From Bicyclus anynana (lineage: Eukaryota; Arthropoda; Insecta; Lepidoptera; Nymphalidae), in the NCBI RefSeq assembly GCF_947172395.1, contig NC_069090.1:14900962-14964961 (forward strand): a stretch of DNA of 64,000 nucleotides. Direction: 5' to 3'. Positions within the stretch are counted from its first letter, which is position 1; the number at the start of each line of letters is the position of its first letter. This document shows positions 48,101 to 60,345 of this stretch, in pieces. Below the pieces are notes generated by a model. That model was given only the letters and a program-made list of their open reading frames with translations. It made no database searches and was not told where the DNA came from. A program made the position numbers and the translations under genes.

Positions 48101-51100
48101 TGATACAATTCGTGACTTCACATTTAACGTGTCGAAATTACAAGTAAGTGTGACAAATATGATGATTAGAAGAAATACGTATTATGGATATAGAAGAAAA
48201 AATGTAAGAAAGTATAATGCGGTGTAATTTTTTACATCCGTTAGTACCGTGACCATGATAATATCGATCAAGAATCGTCTTTTTATGTAGAATACATTAT
48301 CTTTATTATACAAACGTCATAAAAAGTTAATAAATTCCGTATTGACAGGAACATCATATTTTTTTGTAGAAATTGTGGCAATACTTTGCTGGAATTAGCA
48401 ATCAAAAATTTGAATACTCTAATATTAGTATTATTATCAAATACAAACAGTTAGTTTAAAGTACTGAATTGTACTTTTATGTCTTTTAAATTCAGTCAAT
48501 GGGTAGCGGATGGACAAACTCTAAAATCGCCTACCCACGACTATCAGGCATTCTCAATTGACGTGGAACTATTTAGGGCCAGGAAACAGTGATTCATTCA
48601 CGATAAATGCTCAACGGAGTATGATACAATTGCAAATAGAGATGTACAAACAAACAAACATTTAATTAACGGTTCAAATCACCGTGACATAGAAAGTAAA
48701 GAACTGAGGAGCGTTATTACACATATTCGTTATGTGATAACAATATTATGTCACCAGGGCCAGCGTACTGTAATTGCATTGGGACAGACCTACATTGTGT
48801 GCTCTATTTTGTCCACAGTATCAATGTTCGTCCCAACATTCTTTCCAAGTGTTTGCATTAAGTGTTCTATATTAACAAAGGGCAAAGGCCTCACTTCATC
48901 GAAGTTATTTTCCACAATGATAGGCGCCTGTTCAAGTTCGTTTATTACGTCGTGCCTGATTAATTATAGTATGTATTATGATATTTCCAATTCCGTTTAT
49001 GTACATAATATTATATTTCTTACTTTTACCATTACTCAGTCGCTTAGTGCAAGTATGTTTACACTTAATCTGCATAATGTTCACAGGTAATGTACCGTTG
49101 ACATGAACACGCAAGTGATATCGTTACAAAACTGGTGTTAATGTTGTTTGGTTCGTGTTTAATTGTATTATACTCACGATTTTATACTATTATAGACACT
49201 CGTATGTACGTGCCTACAAAATCATCGCAAAAAGAGCCGAATTTAACTTTTACTGCACAATTTTGTTGCAAAAACGTTGTGCGACTAAATGAAATTAATC
49301 CATCATTATCCATCTTTGTTCGCAGTTCGCAACAGTATAAAATCTTTGACTATACCTACTCGTAGTTGGATTAGGTTGGAACAAACCGCTCTACACCGTC
49401 TGTTTCTCGGGAAACGGTGTGATTTATCTATCTACGAGTAACTAATTGAGTCTAGCGTATTTTATTTTACTACTTCTTATTGAGCAGCGTCGGTCGCCAG
49501 TTATCTGGGACATCGCTCGCTTCTCCTCTGATCTTTCGAATACATTTCACCGCAACTATAAATTGCAATTGCAAAACGTTAAGTGGGCAACCTTAGCGGA
49601 ATATTTGCCAGGTTTTTTCAGTCGCAGATGTTTTAAATTATATAATTTATTTCGATCAATTTAAAACGTTTGATGTCGCAGACTGGGCTAACAGAAATGT
49701 GTCGATTAAAGCACTTTGTTTAAATTGGAATGACTTTTGTTTTAACGTTTTCGTACTTTATAATGAATACGACTGAATATAACAATATTAGTAATATAGA
49801 CAACGTTATTTAAATAGTTACTTGAATTTTATCTTACAATCTACTAGATTTATATTTTGAAACATGAGTTCATGTTCCGAGTTATTTTACAATTTAGATT
49901 CTTACCAAACTAAGCAAACGATGTCACGCTATTCTTATTTTAATATTTTTCTTTGTTTTTATTATTTAAGTTTAACGTTACTTCTGATTTATTGTAGTAC
50001 GTAACTTTGTTAAACAATAAGAGTTTTAAGAATTTCAATTAGCTTATACGTACCTACTTTGAAATTATCAAGTTTAATTATATGTATTTAGGTTTTACGT
50101 ATATGTCTTCAACACATTATTTATTTTTATTATAGCAATGAAACATATTGTACGTTTTTGTTTTCATTATCAAGAGCCGTTATGAGTAAAGTTGCCCAAC
50201 AGTTACATTGGCTGTAAGGTTTTTTAATATCTTTGAATTGAAAACGGACGATGAGGCTTTGACCTTCTCTTAGTATGACGAAACGAATTGCTCTTAGCAA
50301 TTTTTTTACCTTATGACTCGGTCGTGGAGTTAAAATTTGTAAACATAGATCATGGATTACAAAAGTCTGTAAAACAAACATGTAAAGAGCAGGTAGACGG
50401 ACGGACCGACACTAATAGTCTAATAATAATATGGCGTTTGGCGAGAGCCCAATAGTATGATCGCTTGACAAAAAAAGGAAGTCAATAAGGGTTTCCAAAA
50501 CTTCAATGTTTGGGTTTGAATGACTTTAGATTTTATATTTTAGTTATTTTCAGTGTCAACCCTGCTTTCATAACATAAATCAACATTTGTTACGCGGTTA
50601 AAACGAATTTTATTACTTATGCTTGTACAACATTCGCATGCTGTCCATAAGTTTTTATGAATTCCGCGTTTTCGATAGACGGCTCTCTCTTGTCTCATTT
50701 CGAAGTGTTGCGATGGACTTAATTAATTTATATTAGGCGTAATGAACGTAAAGAATTTGAAGGATGCGATAATTTTCAACGTCTGCATTACAAATGCTTT
50801 ATTATGACTTGTCTGCCTTGATATCCGACTGTATTTCCACAACATCCTGTTCACTCTAATTTGACTCTGTTTCCAAATTGAGGAAACAGAATGCCGGAAT
50901 AAAAGGTTTTACCAAACATTCTAAAATTAATTAGCTGAAATAATTATAACGATGTTTAATGTATTTATTATTTTCCTGTCTCTTTAATATATTTAATATG
51001 GTAGTTATAGTAATGTTGCTAAGTACATATAGCACAAATACTGAAACACAAATTTTATTATTTGATCACACTTTTAATGAATCTTATTCCTTTTCTTCTC

Positions 51101-51337
51101 CAATTCTTCTCATTATATTGATAGTAATGTCTGGTTTCATTAACTTAAAGTACTTATTTTTAAGTTTTTCATAAATAGTGAAACGCATATTATTGTTTCA
51201 ATATTTAGGGGTTTATTTCAGTTATTAATTTCATCATTAAGTTATTCAATTAGTATCTAAATGGTGGTTGATATTCTCAAATATTAAAAAAGTGTTTCAA
51301 TATTTAGGGGTCGACAATTTAGGTCTTTGCAACTTAC
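45144..51337. other. 5' third of the GPCR intron, repeat-poor
   Basis: The longest stretch without recognised SINEs or Helitrons. Candidate cryptic exon at 48790-48963 (findings). An 18-bp direct repeat GTTTCAATATTTAGGGGT occurs at 51195-51212 and 51294-51311, just inside the donor. Confidence 0.5.
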
Positions 51338-51516
51338 CTATTGGATATAGTTCTCAGCCCAGGTCGTCGACAGAACACCAAGAGTGCCAACGAATTGGCC
51401 GCCGTCGAGACAAGAAACAGGGCGAGGAGTATCACCTCCTCCACAAGCCGGTCTTTCGCATCCATCTCCTCTGACATCAACGCTCGTCCAGGAGACATGA
51501 AAGCCGACGATTCCAT
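51338..51516 (-). CDS. Orphan class A GPCR, coding exon 1 (N-terminus and TM1)
   Basis: First coding exon of a seven-transmembrane receptor, plasma or ciliary membrane by family. It encodes residues 1-59 plus two bases of codon 60. A short N-tail (about 23 residues, no N-glycosylation motif) is followed by TM1 at about 24-49, with the conserved Asn of TM1 at residue 41, then the basic first intracellular loop ending in TISN. The exon ends AATAG|GTAAGT, a textbook donor, in phase 2. I chose the ATG at 51516-51514 because the frame is closed by TAA 48 bases upstream. Later in-frame ATGs (residues 7, 14, 18) are possible starts, and the one at residue 18 has the better context (GAGGAGATGG). Joining to exon 2 at 12688 restores Arg60 and continues SNR|FVINLL without a break. 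Seen: ORF, TM1 and splice site. Inferred: that these two exons belong together. Confidence 0.85.
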
Positions 51517-51665
51517 ACAAAAGTCATCACTAAACACTATAGCACTTTGCACGCAATCTAACACTTAGTTCGCTCGCAACTGCAGTAAAGTTGCGTGAAG
51601 TTTTGTTTGAGAACACGCTGGTCGTAGCGGCCGCGTCTTTCTCGTTCCGCTGTCAGTTGACAACT
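51517..51665 (-). other. Predicted 5' UTR of the GPCR gene
   Basis: 149 bases between the predicted start of transcription and the ATG. GC-rich in its distal part, with no ATG in the receptor frame. Its extent depends on the promoter call. Confidence 0.4.
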
Positions 51666-51667
51666 GA
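51634..51667 (-). promoter_or_regulatory. Predicted TATA-less core promoter of the GPCR gene (Inr + DPE)
   Basis: On the minus strand TCAGTT (51667-51662) matches the arthropod initiator TCAKTY with A+1 at 51665. AGACG at 51638-51634 falls exactly at +28 to +32 and matches the DPE consensus RGWYV. No TATA box is seen near -30. The predicted 5' UTR to the first ATG is 149 bases, and the surrounding 51595-51725 is locally GC-rich. This is inference from motifs; upstream noncoding exons cannot be excluded. Confidence 0.5.
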
Positions 51668-52959
51668 CTGGCGAGCGGTTCGAGTCCGCTTGAAACGCGT
51701 GGCATCCCCTCTCCGAGCGGCTACAAGTTGCTATACGAATATCCCATAGCCATAATTCTATGTACATAACACACGAAGCTTTGTCATTCAGAAAACCGTC
51801 AGCCGTTACGATTTTAAACTTGGAATTGGAACACGGTGATGCTCGTGTAAGTTTTCTAGAAATTCTAGAAATTGGTATTGAAATGTAAATTAACATTATT
51901 AACGTTTATGTTTTGAAAAACAAATAAATAAATGTTATAAAGGTTTGTCATCTGTGCATTCATAAATTAAGTAGGTACCTACTTAACTTTTAATTTTGCT
52001 GAAGATCTTGTTTAACGTCTTAGTGTATATAAACTTTAAGTACCTATGCAATAAGTACCCTTCAACTTTTGTTCTTATCTATGAATTAAATATTATGCAA
52101 TTGGGTATTTGAACTTAATAGCTAATTTCCTTTTTCCCGTGACTTCATCTTTGATATTGATTGAAGCTCTAAATAAATCATTCACGTCTTGACTGATCTA
52201 AAACTGTAAAGGTGTACAACCCTCATCAAAATTCCATTCAATAATTTAATTAATTCAATTCAACTAATCAAAGGGCTAAAATTACCAGAAGGTATTGTAT
52301 ACTTAGATATAAATTCATTTATATTTATGATGACTTTTAGGAAAGCTAACGAACAATATGTAGATATGTAAGACCCTGTCCTAAGAGATAATTTGTGTGT
52401 ATTTATATTTAAACAGTAATTTCGTATTAAACGGTAATAAAACTTTTCGCTAAATACGAATATAGTAGTTTCACCAGTTAGTACACCAGGAAAAGATCGT
52501 TTAAACTAAATTCCATAGAAACTTTTTGCGTTAGGTTTTTTATGAAATACTAATGAGGAAAATTATATCGGTTACATACTCGAGTTACAGTTTTGACAAA
52601 AACAGATAAACACTAAACAGATCCACACATGTGAAGCTATTACGTAGATACTGTGGGATAACTTTTTTAAACTGAGTGTAGATCAGCCCTACATACTTTG
52701 TTAGTGGCATTTTAATTTTGGCATCTTTTAAACACAAAGTTCAAATTCGAGTAAGAGCGAAAGGTTCGTCGATGATTGTAAAATAGTGGAATCGCACCCC
52801 AGCTTACATACAGAATTTATAATTATTTAATCAATAAAAATAGCATTCAAGTCTGACATTAGACAAGTGACACAAAATATATAGCTTTCTCTAAAGACTC
52901 ATTACGAACCTACGAACCTGAATAATTTATTGTAGAAGAAAGGCAAAAAAGAAACGCAT
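51666..52959. other. Upstream flank of the GPCR gene
   Basis: GC-rich to about 51725, then AT-rich. No gene. A tRNA T-arm look-alike at 51674-51690 was rejected. Confidence 0.5.
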
Positions 52960-53096
52960 TGTTTGCCGAACACCCCCCATCAGGTGAATCGACGACATCA
53001 AGCGAGTCACACAAAGCCGCTGGATGCTGTGGTTGTTTCGAAACCATTACAAGAGACTGATAATGATGATGGTGATGATGATGATGATGATGATTA
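52960..53096 (+). pseudogene. RTE-like LINE 3' fragment with (GAT)n tail
   Basis: CGACGACATCAAGCGAGTC...AGCCGCTGGATGC, then a GATGATGATG tail. Confidence 0.6.
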
Positions 53097-54228
53097 AGGA
53101 AAGATTTTTTCATTTTGCAGTACGTACCTATAATGATGGAATAAAATCTTTTAAAGACTCTTCCTTAAAGGGACATTACGATCTTTAGCTCTAGTAATCG
53201 ACACTGCAGCATAAGTTTAAGCAAAATGTCTAAATTAAATTTAATTAGTCGAGGTAACTTTACATCAATAATATAATTGACGAATTCTTTAATGTTAAAG
53301 ATGCATAGATTGGATCACCTACACTGGAAGTTAAAAAGTAAAAGAAATTGTAATGATTTTAACAAGTGTAAATTATAAAATACATGATTTTTTAAAAGAG
53401 CCGCTGTTGAGCTCAGAATACAGAATTGAATTTATTTCCAGCTTTTAGAAGAACCTGCCTTTCGAACCAATCTTTACAAATAGTCAAACATGACGTTTCA
53501 AAAATGCAAAATGAAGCCAGCTTGCAGCAGCAGCAATGATTTTTGATTCTTTGGTATTGCGGTGCATATATCAAATAAATAATCAGAAAAAATGTCATAC
53601 GTAAGCTGGACTTACAATTTGTTACTCGAAACATGAGCATGCTAATAGATATATCTAAAACGATCTATTTCAGTATTTACGTTGGCACTCCACGGGTAAT
53701 GTAATTTCTGTCGTCATAAAGTAAACGACCCGTACGCTGATCATTTCTGGGTTAAAGCCAACAACCCTAAACCACTTTACTAAACTTTTGATCGCGCATT
53801 TGAGAATTAAAAGATTTTAAAAGAAAACCCATCGAATAAAGCAGAAAGAAAATTAGTGACAATTTTTTGTTATGGCTAAAAACTTTTTTGGTTGTTTGTG
53901 TCTAATGTGTATATATATCTAATAACGCTAAATTTTCGATGTACTTGAAGTATTTTCATGTGTTTTTTATACATTTATGCAACAGCATATATAAATACGT
54001 AAGTAATAACTGATAATTAGTTTTTAATAACTAAACTTGTACTATAATTATTGAATTATGCAATATTACAAAATAACACTCCATTGCTATTGCGATTCTA
54101 TTGGTGTTACATAAAAAACCATTTATTTTTAAATTCTTCATCGTTAATATTTATTTACTTTTTTTATTATCAGGTATGTGCAGGATTTTCTTTTAACGGC
54201 ATGAATTATTTATTTATTTATCTTTCAC
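53097..54228. other. No feature recognised
   Basis: AT-rich, chance frames only. Confidence 0.5.
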
Positions 54229-54486
54229 TAGCAGACGCCTCGTGGTTTCACCCATGTAGTTCTCGTTTCCGTGGAAGGAATGGCGCAGTGGTATACGCGG
54301 TGGATTTAAAAACGAAGGTCCTGGGTTCGATCCCCGGCTGGACCGATTGAGATTTTCTTAATTGGTTTACGTCTGGCTGGTGGGAGGCTTCGGCCGTGGC
54401 TAGTTACCACCCTACCGGCAAAGACGTACCACCAAGCGACGTCAAGTTGTAGTCAAGAGCTAACTTGTAAAGAATAAAAAAAAAAG
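54229..54486 (+). mobile_element. Chimera: Helitron-A end fused to SINE-A
   Basis: 54229-54272 is Helitron-A (CTAGCAGACGCCTCGTGG...TTTCCGTGG). At 54276 it changes to SINE-A (GGCGCAGTGGTATACGCGG, GGTTCGATCCCCGG), which has an internal deletion. Both parents contain CCGTRG at the join. Confidence 0.7.
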
Positions 54487-54748
54487 ATTAAAAATTTGCT
54501 AACCTTTAAATGTGGCTTTCCCCGTGTTTTATTCATCTCTTTACCTCTTTTCTGTTTCAAATACAATAACAGAAATGCAATACGATTAATATGAACAAAA
54601 GCGTTACTATCCAGAGGTACAAGAGCGCAGTATATTATGTCCTTGGAGTAATAATATATTTGTTATATAACTGATGCTTTGAGAAATAAAGAAGTAAATA
54701 CCAAAATAACACCTTGGCATAAATTCTCTGAAAAGCTGAAAATACCAC

Positions 54749-54955
54749 AAATATTATAAATGCGAAAGTTTGTATAGATGTTTGTTACTCTTTAACGTCG
54801 CAACTACTAAACCAATTTGACTGAAACTTGGAATGGAAATAGATTTTACTCTAGATGAACACATAGGTTACTTTTCATCCCGGAAAAATCCATGGTTCCT
54901 GAGGGTTTTGTGAAAAACTAAATTCCACGCGGACGAAGTTACGCGCGTTCGCTAG
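54749..54955 (+). mobile_element. Helitron-B copy, full length
   Basis: AATATTATAAATGCGAAAG to CCACGCGGACGAAGTTACGC then GCGTTCGCTAG. A second family with a CTAG end. Related to copies at 4.9, 14.4, 25.2 and 61.2 kb. Confidence 0.6.
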
Positions 54956-55477
54956 TGCGTTATTTAAGACCTTGCATACTTTTTTGAACTTATGAGATCA
55001 ATGGGGAGGATTCACAACTGATTTAGAATAGTGTCCTTGAAGTTCATGTAAATTTTCAGCTTCTTACAACTAATGTAAACTTATGCCAGGGTTCCCCTAA
55101 TTTTTGACATTCGAGTACGTACTCGTATCACCAAGATACAAGAAGGGAGGGCTGTACTGCAGTAGGCCGATAAAATAGGTTGATATCATCTTCATTTCCC
55201 TCGAGGACGACTGTGACTTCAAGGCTTAAAAAGCTAGGAAATACATAATAAAAAAAAATATTATGTACGAAATATTTTGTAATTATTATACCATGATACT
55301 GCAATAAATGCAAGATCGACGAACTCATAAGATAGGTTTACGACTCCTCGTGTATTGCATACTTTGTTTATCTTTTGATAATATTGAAAATAAACACTCT
55401 AATATGTATGATATGTACTTACTGAAATAGATTTTGTATCCACCAGTTAGCGTTTGACTGCAATATTTAATTGTAAG
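54956..55477. other. No feature recognised
   Basis: Nothing supportable. Confidence 0.5.
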
Positions 55478-55745
55478 TGACGGAATGGGTACCAAGGGGC
55501 GAAAAAAGAAAAAGAGGTCGTCAGAAAAGGAGATGGAGAGACGTCTTCTCACAAACGAGTGGCACGGCCTGGATGCGTACAGCCCGAAACAGGAAAATAT
55601 GGAAAGATTTGGGGGAGGCCTACGCCGCACAGGCGACTTGTATCTAGTGTATTATTTCTTTTTATTAATGTTAGATTGTAAGTTAAAATTGTAAATGGAT
55701 CCTAGAATGAAGGCTTTTTTATTTTTATTTATTTATTTATAACGA
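55478..55745 (+). pseudogene. LINE ORF2 C-terminal fragment and 3' UTR
   Basis: One frame reads WMRTARNRKIWKDLGEAYAAQ followed soon by a stop, the typical C-terminus of RTE-like insect elements. It ends GAAGGCTTTTTTATTTTTATTT. Confidence 0.7.
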
Positions 55746-56289
55746 CATATAATATGGTTTCTTCAGTTAACCTGGTCACTGGTCGTGGTCATGGTCGTGG
55801 TCGTGTAGTATACGAGGTACCTTAATTCCCACATACCCTACTCTACATAAAATTGTTTGTTACCTACCTTATTGCACATGGAATGGTAGTAAAATAAGAT
55901 AATTTATTTCATAGTTACGTTACAAACACATTTTAATGTTTATTGTTTTTCACCCACAACTTCCCCCGCGTGGGTTTTATATGCCCACATTTCCGTTTGA
56001 TTTTCCTTTCTCTAAACGTAAATCAAGAGCACTGGGCCATTAGAAAGGTAATTCGTATTTATATTTACTGTTGGATCATTTACACGCGGAGACAATAATA
56101 GGGGTAGTTGACTCATATCTAATTTAATTTAATAAGATCAATTTCGGATATTGCTTGGATAAGGGTCCAAAATATACCAATTTTAATGAAAACTAATAAA
56201 TAAACAATACGTCAAAAATGGATGTCCGATTTTTTGCTGTAAAACAATCTGAATGCTTTGCCTCACGGTTCACTCCAATTGTAGACTGC
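55746..56289. other. No feature recognised
   Basis: A short GGTCGTGGTCATGGTCGTGG tandem is at about 55783. Confidence 0.5.
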
Positions 56290-56660
56290 ATTATTAAGAT
56301 GGTTAATAACCTTAGCAATACTTTCCACAGACGTCAATGCATAAACTTGAAAATCATTTGCAAATGATATTATTGCAAAGAAAGATGTTCAGAGTAAATA
56401 AAGATGGAAAAAAGAAGAGGAGATAGCACACCACCCTGAGGAATCCCAGCACTAATGAAACAGAAAGAGGATTGTTTCTCTTTTATACGGAAGCACTGTG
56501 TTCGACCGTATAAATAGGTGAAGAACCATCATAGACTTCGTTAGAGCTGTCACATTAGCCCACGAACCAGATTGGAAAGGGTTAAGAATTTTATTTTTAG
56601 TAAGAAAACTTAGGAGTTGAGAATTAACTACGCGCTCAAGGACTATTAGTTAACAAATTA
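56290..56660 (-). pseudogene. Decayed Jockey-like LINE reverse transcriptase
   Basis: The minus strand reads VLERVVNSQLLSFL..., LNPFQSG, then (after a frame change) AGIPQGGVLSPLLF and ANDFQVYA, the RT motifs before and around the catalytic pair. The first Asp of the DD pair is Asn. Frameshifts and stops make it nonfunctional. A different clade from the intronic LINE. Confidence 0.7.
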
Positions 56661-59174
56661 GTTTGGGGTTCAGTTCATCAAGTAATATTGTGACGTCACA
56701 ATAGACAGCGTTTTTGACGTTTGGAAAATTTTAAAAATACATAGTTTTTAAACTAAGTTTTTTAAGGTATATTTAAATTTTATTAATAATATTGGTATAT
56801 TTCGGCCCCTATTTCATGTACCTACTATATGAAATTAATATTGTTTATATTAAATTTGATATGAGTCAACTAGGTACCTAACTACCTACCCTATAAAAAA
56901 TGTGTCAACTAGCCTATTATAAAATTTTAACCGGCAGCAAGGTAGACATTACCCTAAGACTGGAGATTATTTCAGAGTACATAAGGCTGAAGTCTCAGAA
57001 TACAGGTATTTTTCTGTATTCTGAGGCTGAAGTATTTGGACTAAGAGCATGCAATGGACAGATCTTCCGTCATTTTATAAAAGGTGAAGGTTTGTCAGTC
57101 CTATATAGGTAAGTACATTAGGCAAGTATGGAGCTTAAACCGTGGTGGCCAATTTGACTAGATAATAGAGGATGCCGAACTAAGAAAATATAATTTATAT
57201 AACCTTGACATACAGACATAATCACGTAAAAACCATCGATAATAATAATTGTACAAATAAATCTCAGACGCAGCTATGGTGACCTTTACGTCTGCCTTAA
57301 TGGAAAATGTTTATTTTTCCTATCATAAATGTGAGGCGAAGGACAATCAATGTTGTCTAATAAAATATTCATTATTGGTCAAACTTGTCTTTTCAATAGT
57401 GCTTTTAAACTAAGCCTACTTGAAGCTAAACTTTAATTTGAAAACTAACGTCTTGCTTTTCGTTAGCTTTATGAATGGCAAGAATTACTATAAATCCCTG
57501 ATATCTGACGTCATCTGCACGTTGCTTTATAACTCACGATCTCGGGGGTACCCGGACTGATACACTCAGGCCAAAACACCATTCCCAAACTGTCCTCTAA
57601 GCCGAGGTCCGAGTCAGAGTAGAAGCCTTTTTTTTATTTTTTTATTTATTTTATTGTACAAAAAACAAAAGTGTTACTTTAGGTACATAAATAGCCATCC
57701 TCATAAACTTAACGTTTTATTATACATATTTTATAATGCCTAACTATGTCCCCTAGCGAAGTGCATCTGCGAACCTTAGTCAACTTTAGAGAGTCGTTCC
57801 GCCCATCAACTCTGCTTCTGCCTTCGGGCCAAATCTACTTGATACAACCTTCGCTTTCGCATACATCCAATATTCAATAGGGTTACTGGTTAAGTCGACC
57901 TAGATCCTTTAGGAGATTATAGTTTCCATCATTTCTGACTAATTTTTGTATGGAAGACCCTACCCCAAAGTTAAGAATTTTTAAGTTATGGCACATTTAA
58001 GATTTTTAGAAAAAAATCCGACTTTTTGTTCATTATCCATGTTTTTCGTGATTATGGATTTTTAAAAGGAACTCTTCTTCGCTGTGATATCGTGAGTTGG
58101 TGCCACTGCCCTCCATTATTACTTTAAAGGTACATACACTATATTACTCAATGTGTACGTACACCATTCATTGTAATTCAAACATAGCCATTATGTCTTG
58201 TGTGGGTTCGGTTCGAACCGCTTTCTCAATTATTTATCAGTACTTCACCTTGTTAAACAAAATTTTTTAGACTTAAATTACAGTAAATTTATACAGTTTA
58301 TTTTTATTAGCTAACAGATGCCCAGGAATAAGCAAATTTATGGCAACAACATATATTGTACTTGCAGTATTACGCAGATCACAGTTGTTTCTATTTTCAC
58401 TTCGATTCATCAACTATTTATTGATGAAAAAACTCAATTCCAATCCGGTTATTTCTAAATAAGTAGGCGTATTTGTACGTCATATGCGTACTACGTATTT
58501 CTCATACTATCAACAAATAAATAAATTGGATCGAAATATCTTTATTTTGAAGGAGCAGATGATCACTGATTGCCTATAAAAGAGAGTAAAAGGTCTGGTT
58601 AAAGTTCAATCGCGACCTAATTAATCGCGAAATAAAAAAAACTTGAACCTTCAATTTCTGAAGAACGAATTTACGTATTTGTATTTATATTTTCCCTTAA
58701 ATACTTATTGTTTGAAATTGCATCTGTTCTAGAGATTTTAGATTTTACCCTCGATTCGGGAGGCAAATCCAAGAAAAGCCGACGAAAATGTAATACCGGC
58801 TTTTAAGGAGTTGCTCTTTTCCTTATATAACATTAACAATCTAACCTTACATAATTTTTATATCTTGTTATGAGATAAGAGAGGAAAGTTAATTTTCCAT
58901 GATTCACTGGCATAATATATTAAACACTCCTTCAAATAATAAATAATGATTACGTCTTTTTGTTACAAATAGATATCACCGAGATTAGTTCTGTTACGGA
59001 TCATGCATTCTGGACGGTCTCGGATTCTGAATCGAGATATGAAACTGGGTGTTTGTTTTTTCTAAGAAATTTTAAGTATCCTTATATAGTCCTTTACCGT
59101 TACCATTAACATCTTAAAGTGATCGTTACATAGTGAAAATTATGATACCCGCAATAGGGCCTTTTTTTCAGCTT
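56661..59174. other. Gene-poor flank
   Basis: GC-richer patches near 57530-57625 and 57800-57870 show no family I recognise. 58092-58130 resembles 60347-60380. Confidence 0.4.
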
Positions 59175-59550
59175 TGAAAAAAGTTTATATCATCATCATC
59201 ATCATATCAGGGATTGTAGGGATTTCCAAACATCATGATGCTTAGCCGCCTGCATCTTGCGAACCCCTCGCTTGATATCGTCAGTCCACCTGAAGGGGGG
59301 TTGATCAACTCTGTGCTTTGTAATGCGAGGTCGCCATTCCAGTACCTTAGGACCTCAACGTCCATCGGCTCTTCGAACTATGTGCCCCTCCTATTGCCAT
59401 TTCAGCTTCGCGACTCGTTGAGCTATGGAATTTTGGTTCTTCTGCGGATATCCTCATTTCTGATTCGATCACGCAGAGGTACTCCGAGCATAGCTCGTTC
59501 CATTGCCCGCTGTGTTGACAGTTTAGTATTGTATCTCAATGAATTAGGCA
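59175..59550 (-). pseudogene. RTE-like LINE C-terminal fragment
   Basis: The minus strand reads KLSTQRAMERAML, RDRIRNEDIRRRTKI then a stop; further on GGLTISS in a shifted frame; and a (GAT)n tail at 59190. Broken copy. Confidence 0.7.
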
Positions 59551-59850
59551 TATAGGCGCCGGTTTTATGGAATATTGCTTACATTTATGTAATGTAATTA
59601 CAGTATAATCGATGTTTTTCACTTCTGGTAGAAAGATATTTTGAAAAAATGCTATCCTAGCTAAATTCATGACTGAGATTTATTTAATATTTAACTTGTT
59701 ACACATATTATTTACTTATTTACTTTTGGATAGGTACAAAAGATGATAGATACGAAACTTTTTATCATTAAAATCAAGTTTACAATCATAATAATTATCC
59801 CAGATTAATTCAATCTAAAGTTGCATCGCAAACACGTGTTTCATATTAAC

Positions 59851-60035
59851 TATACTAATATTATAAAGCTGAAGAGTTTGTTTGTTTGTTGGTTTGATTG
59901 AACGCGCTAATCTCAGGAACTACTGGTCCGATTCCGATTCTTTCAGTGTTAGATAGCCCATTTATCGAGGAATATATTATCTTTATTTCTTCTGGAATGA
60001 GAATCACGCGGGTGAAACCGCGCTGCGTCAGCTAG
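59851..60035 (+). mobile_element. Helitron-A copy, full length
   Basis: TATACTAATATTATAAAGC to GGGTGAAACCGCGCTGCGTC then AGCTAG. Confidence 0.7.
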
Positions 60036-60105
60036 TTAAGATATAAATACTTTTATCTTGATTTTAGAGATTATTTGCTTCTGAAATAAATCAAAACCGA
60101 GATTA

Positions 60106-60345
60106 TAACTCAATGAGTCGCAACGCTGAAACGGCAATATGTGGGGGACATCGATCGAAGAGCTGATGGGCTTTAGATTCCCAAGGTGCTGGAATGAGGA
60201 CCCTGCACCGGAAAGGATAGTAGTCGACCCCCTATTAGAATCGACTACATCAAATGCAATTCATCAAGGAGCCGATGGAAGCAGACGGTACAAGACTGCG
60301 ATATTTAAAGACCAGTGGACGTCCATCGGATATTAAAATGATGAT
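60106..60345 (+). pseudogene. RTE-like LINE 3' fragment
   Basis: CAACGCTGAAACGGCAATAT..GGTGCTGGAATG..GACCCTGCACC..GTCGACCCCC. Same block order as 7607-8110. Confidence 0.6.

Larger units (their letters stand above)
12689..51337 (-). other. Single 38.6-kb intron of the GPCR gene
   Basis: Lies between the GTAAGT donor (51337-51332) and the CTAG acceptor (12690-12689). It is phase 2 and splits the protein between TM1 and TM2. It makes up about 60% of the window and holds a full-length LINE on the opposite strand, a probable solo LTR, and SINE, Helitron and foldback copies listed separately. No second recognised gene is nested in it. Candidate cryptic exons are given under findings. Confidence 0.82.

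Noticed and set aside
49446..49664. 72-codon plus-strand frame in the intron
   Set aside because: No ATG start and no recognised family. Length is expected by chance.
51604..51695. tRNA gene: a perfect T-arm AGCGG-TTCGAGT-CCGCT at 51674-51690 (plus strand)
   Set aside because: No D-arm, no anticodon arm and only a poor acceptor pairing. It lies in the predicted GPCR promoter and UTR.
60139..60336. Plus-strand frame 65 codons long
   Set aside because: Explained by a decayed LINE 3' fragment.
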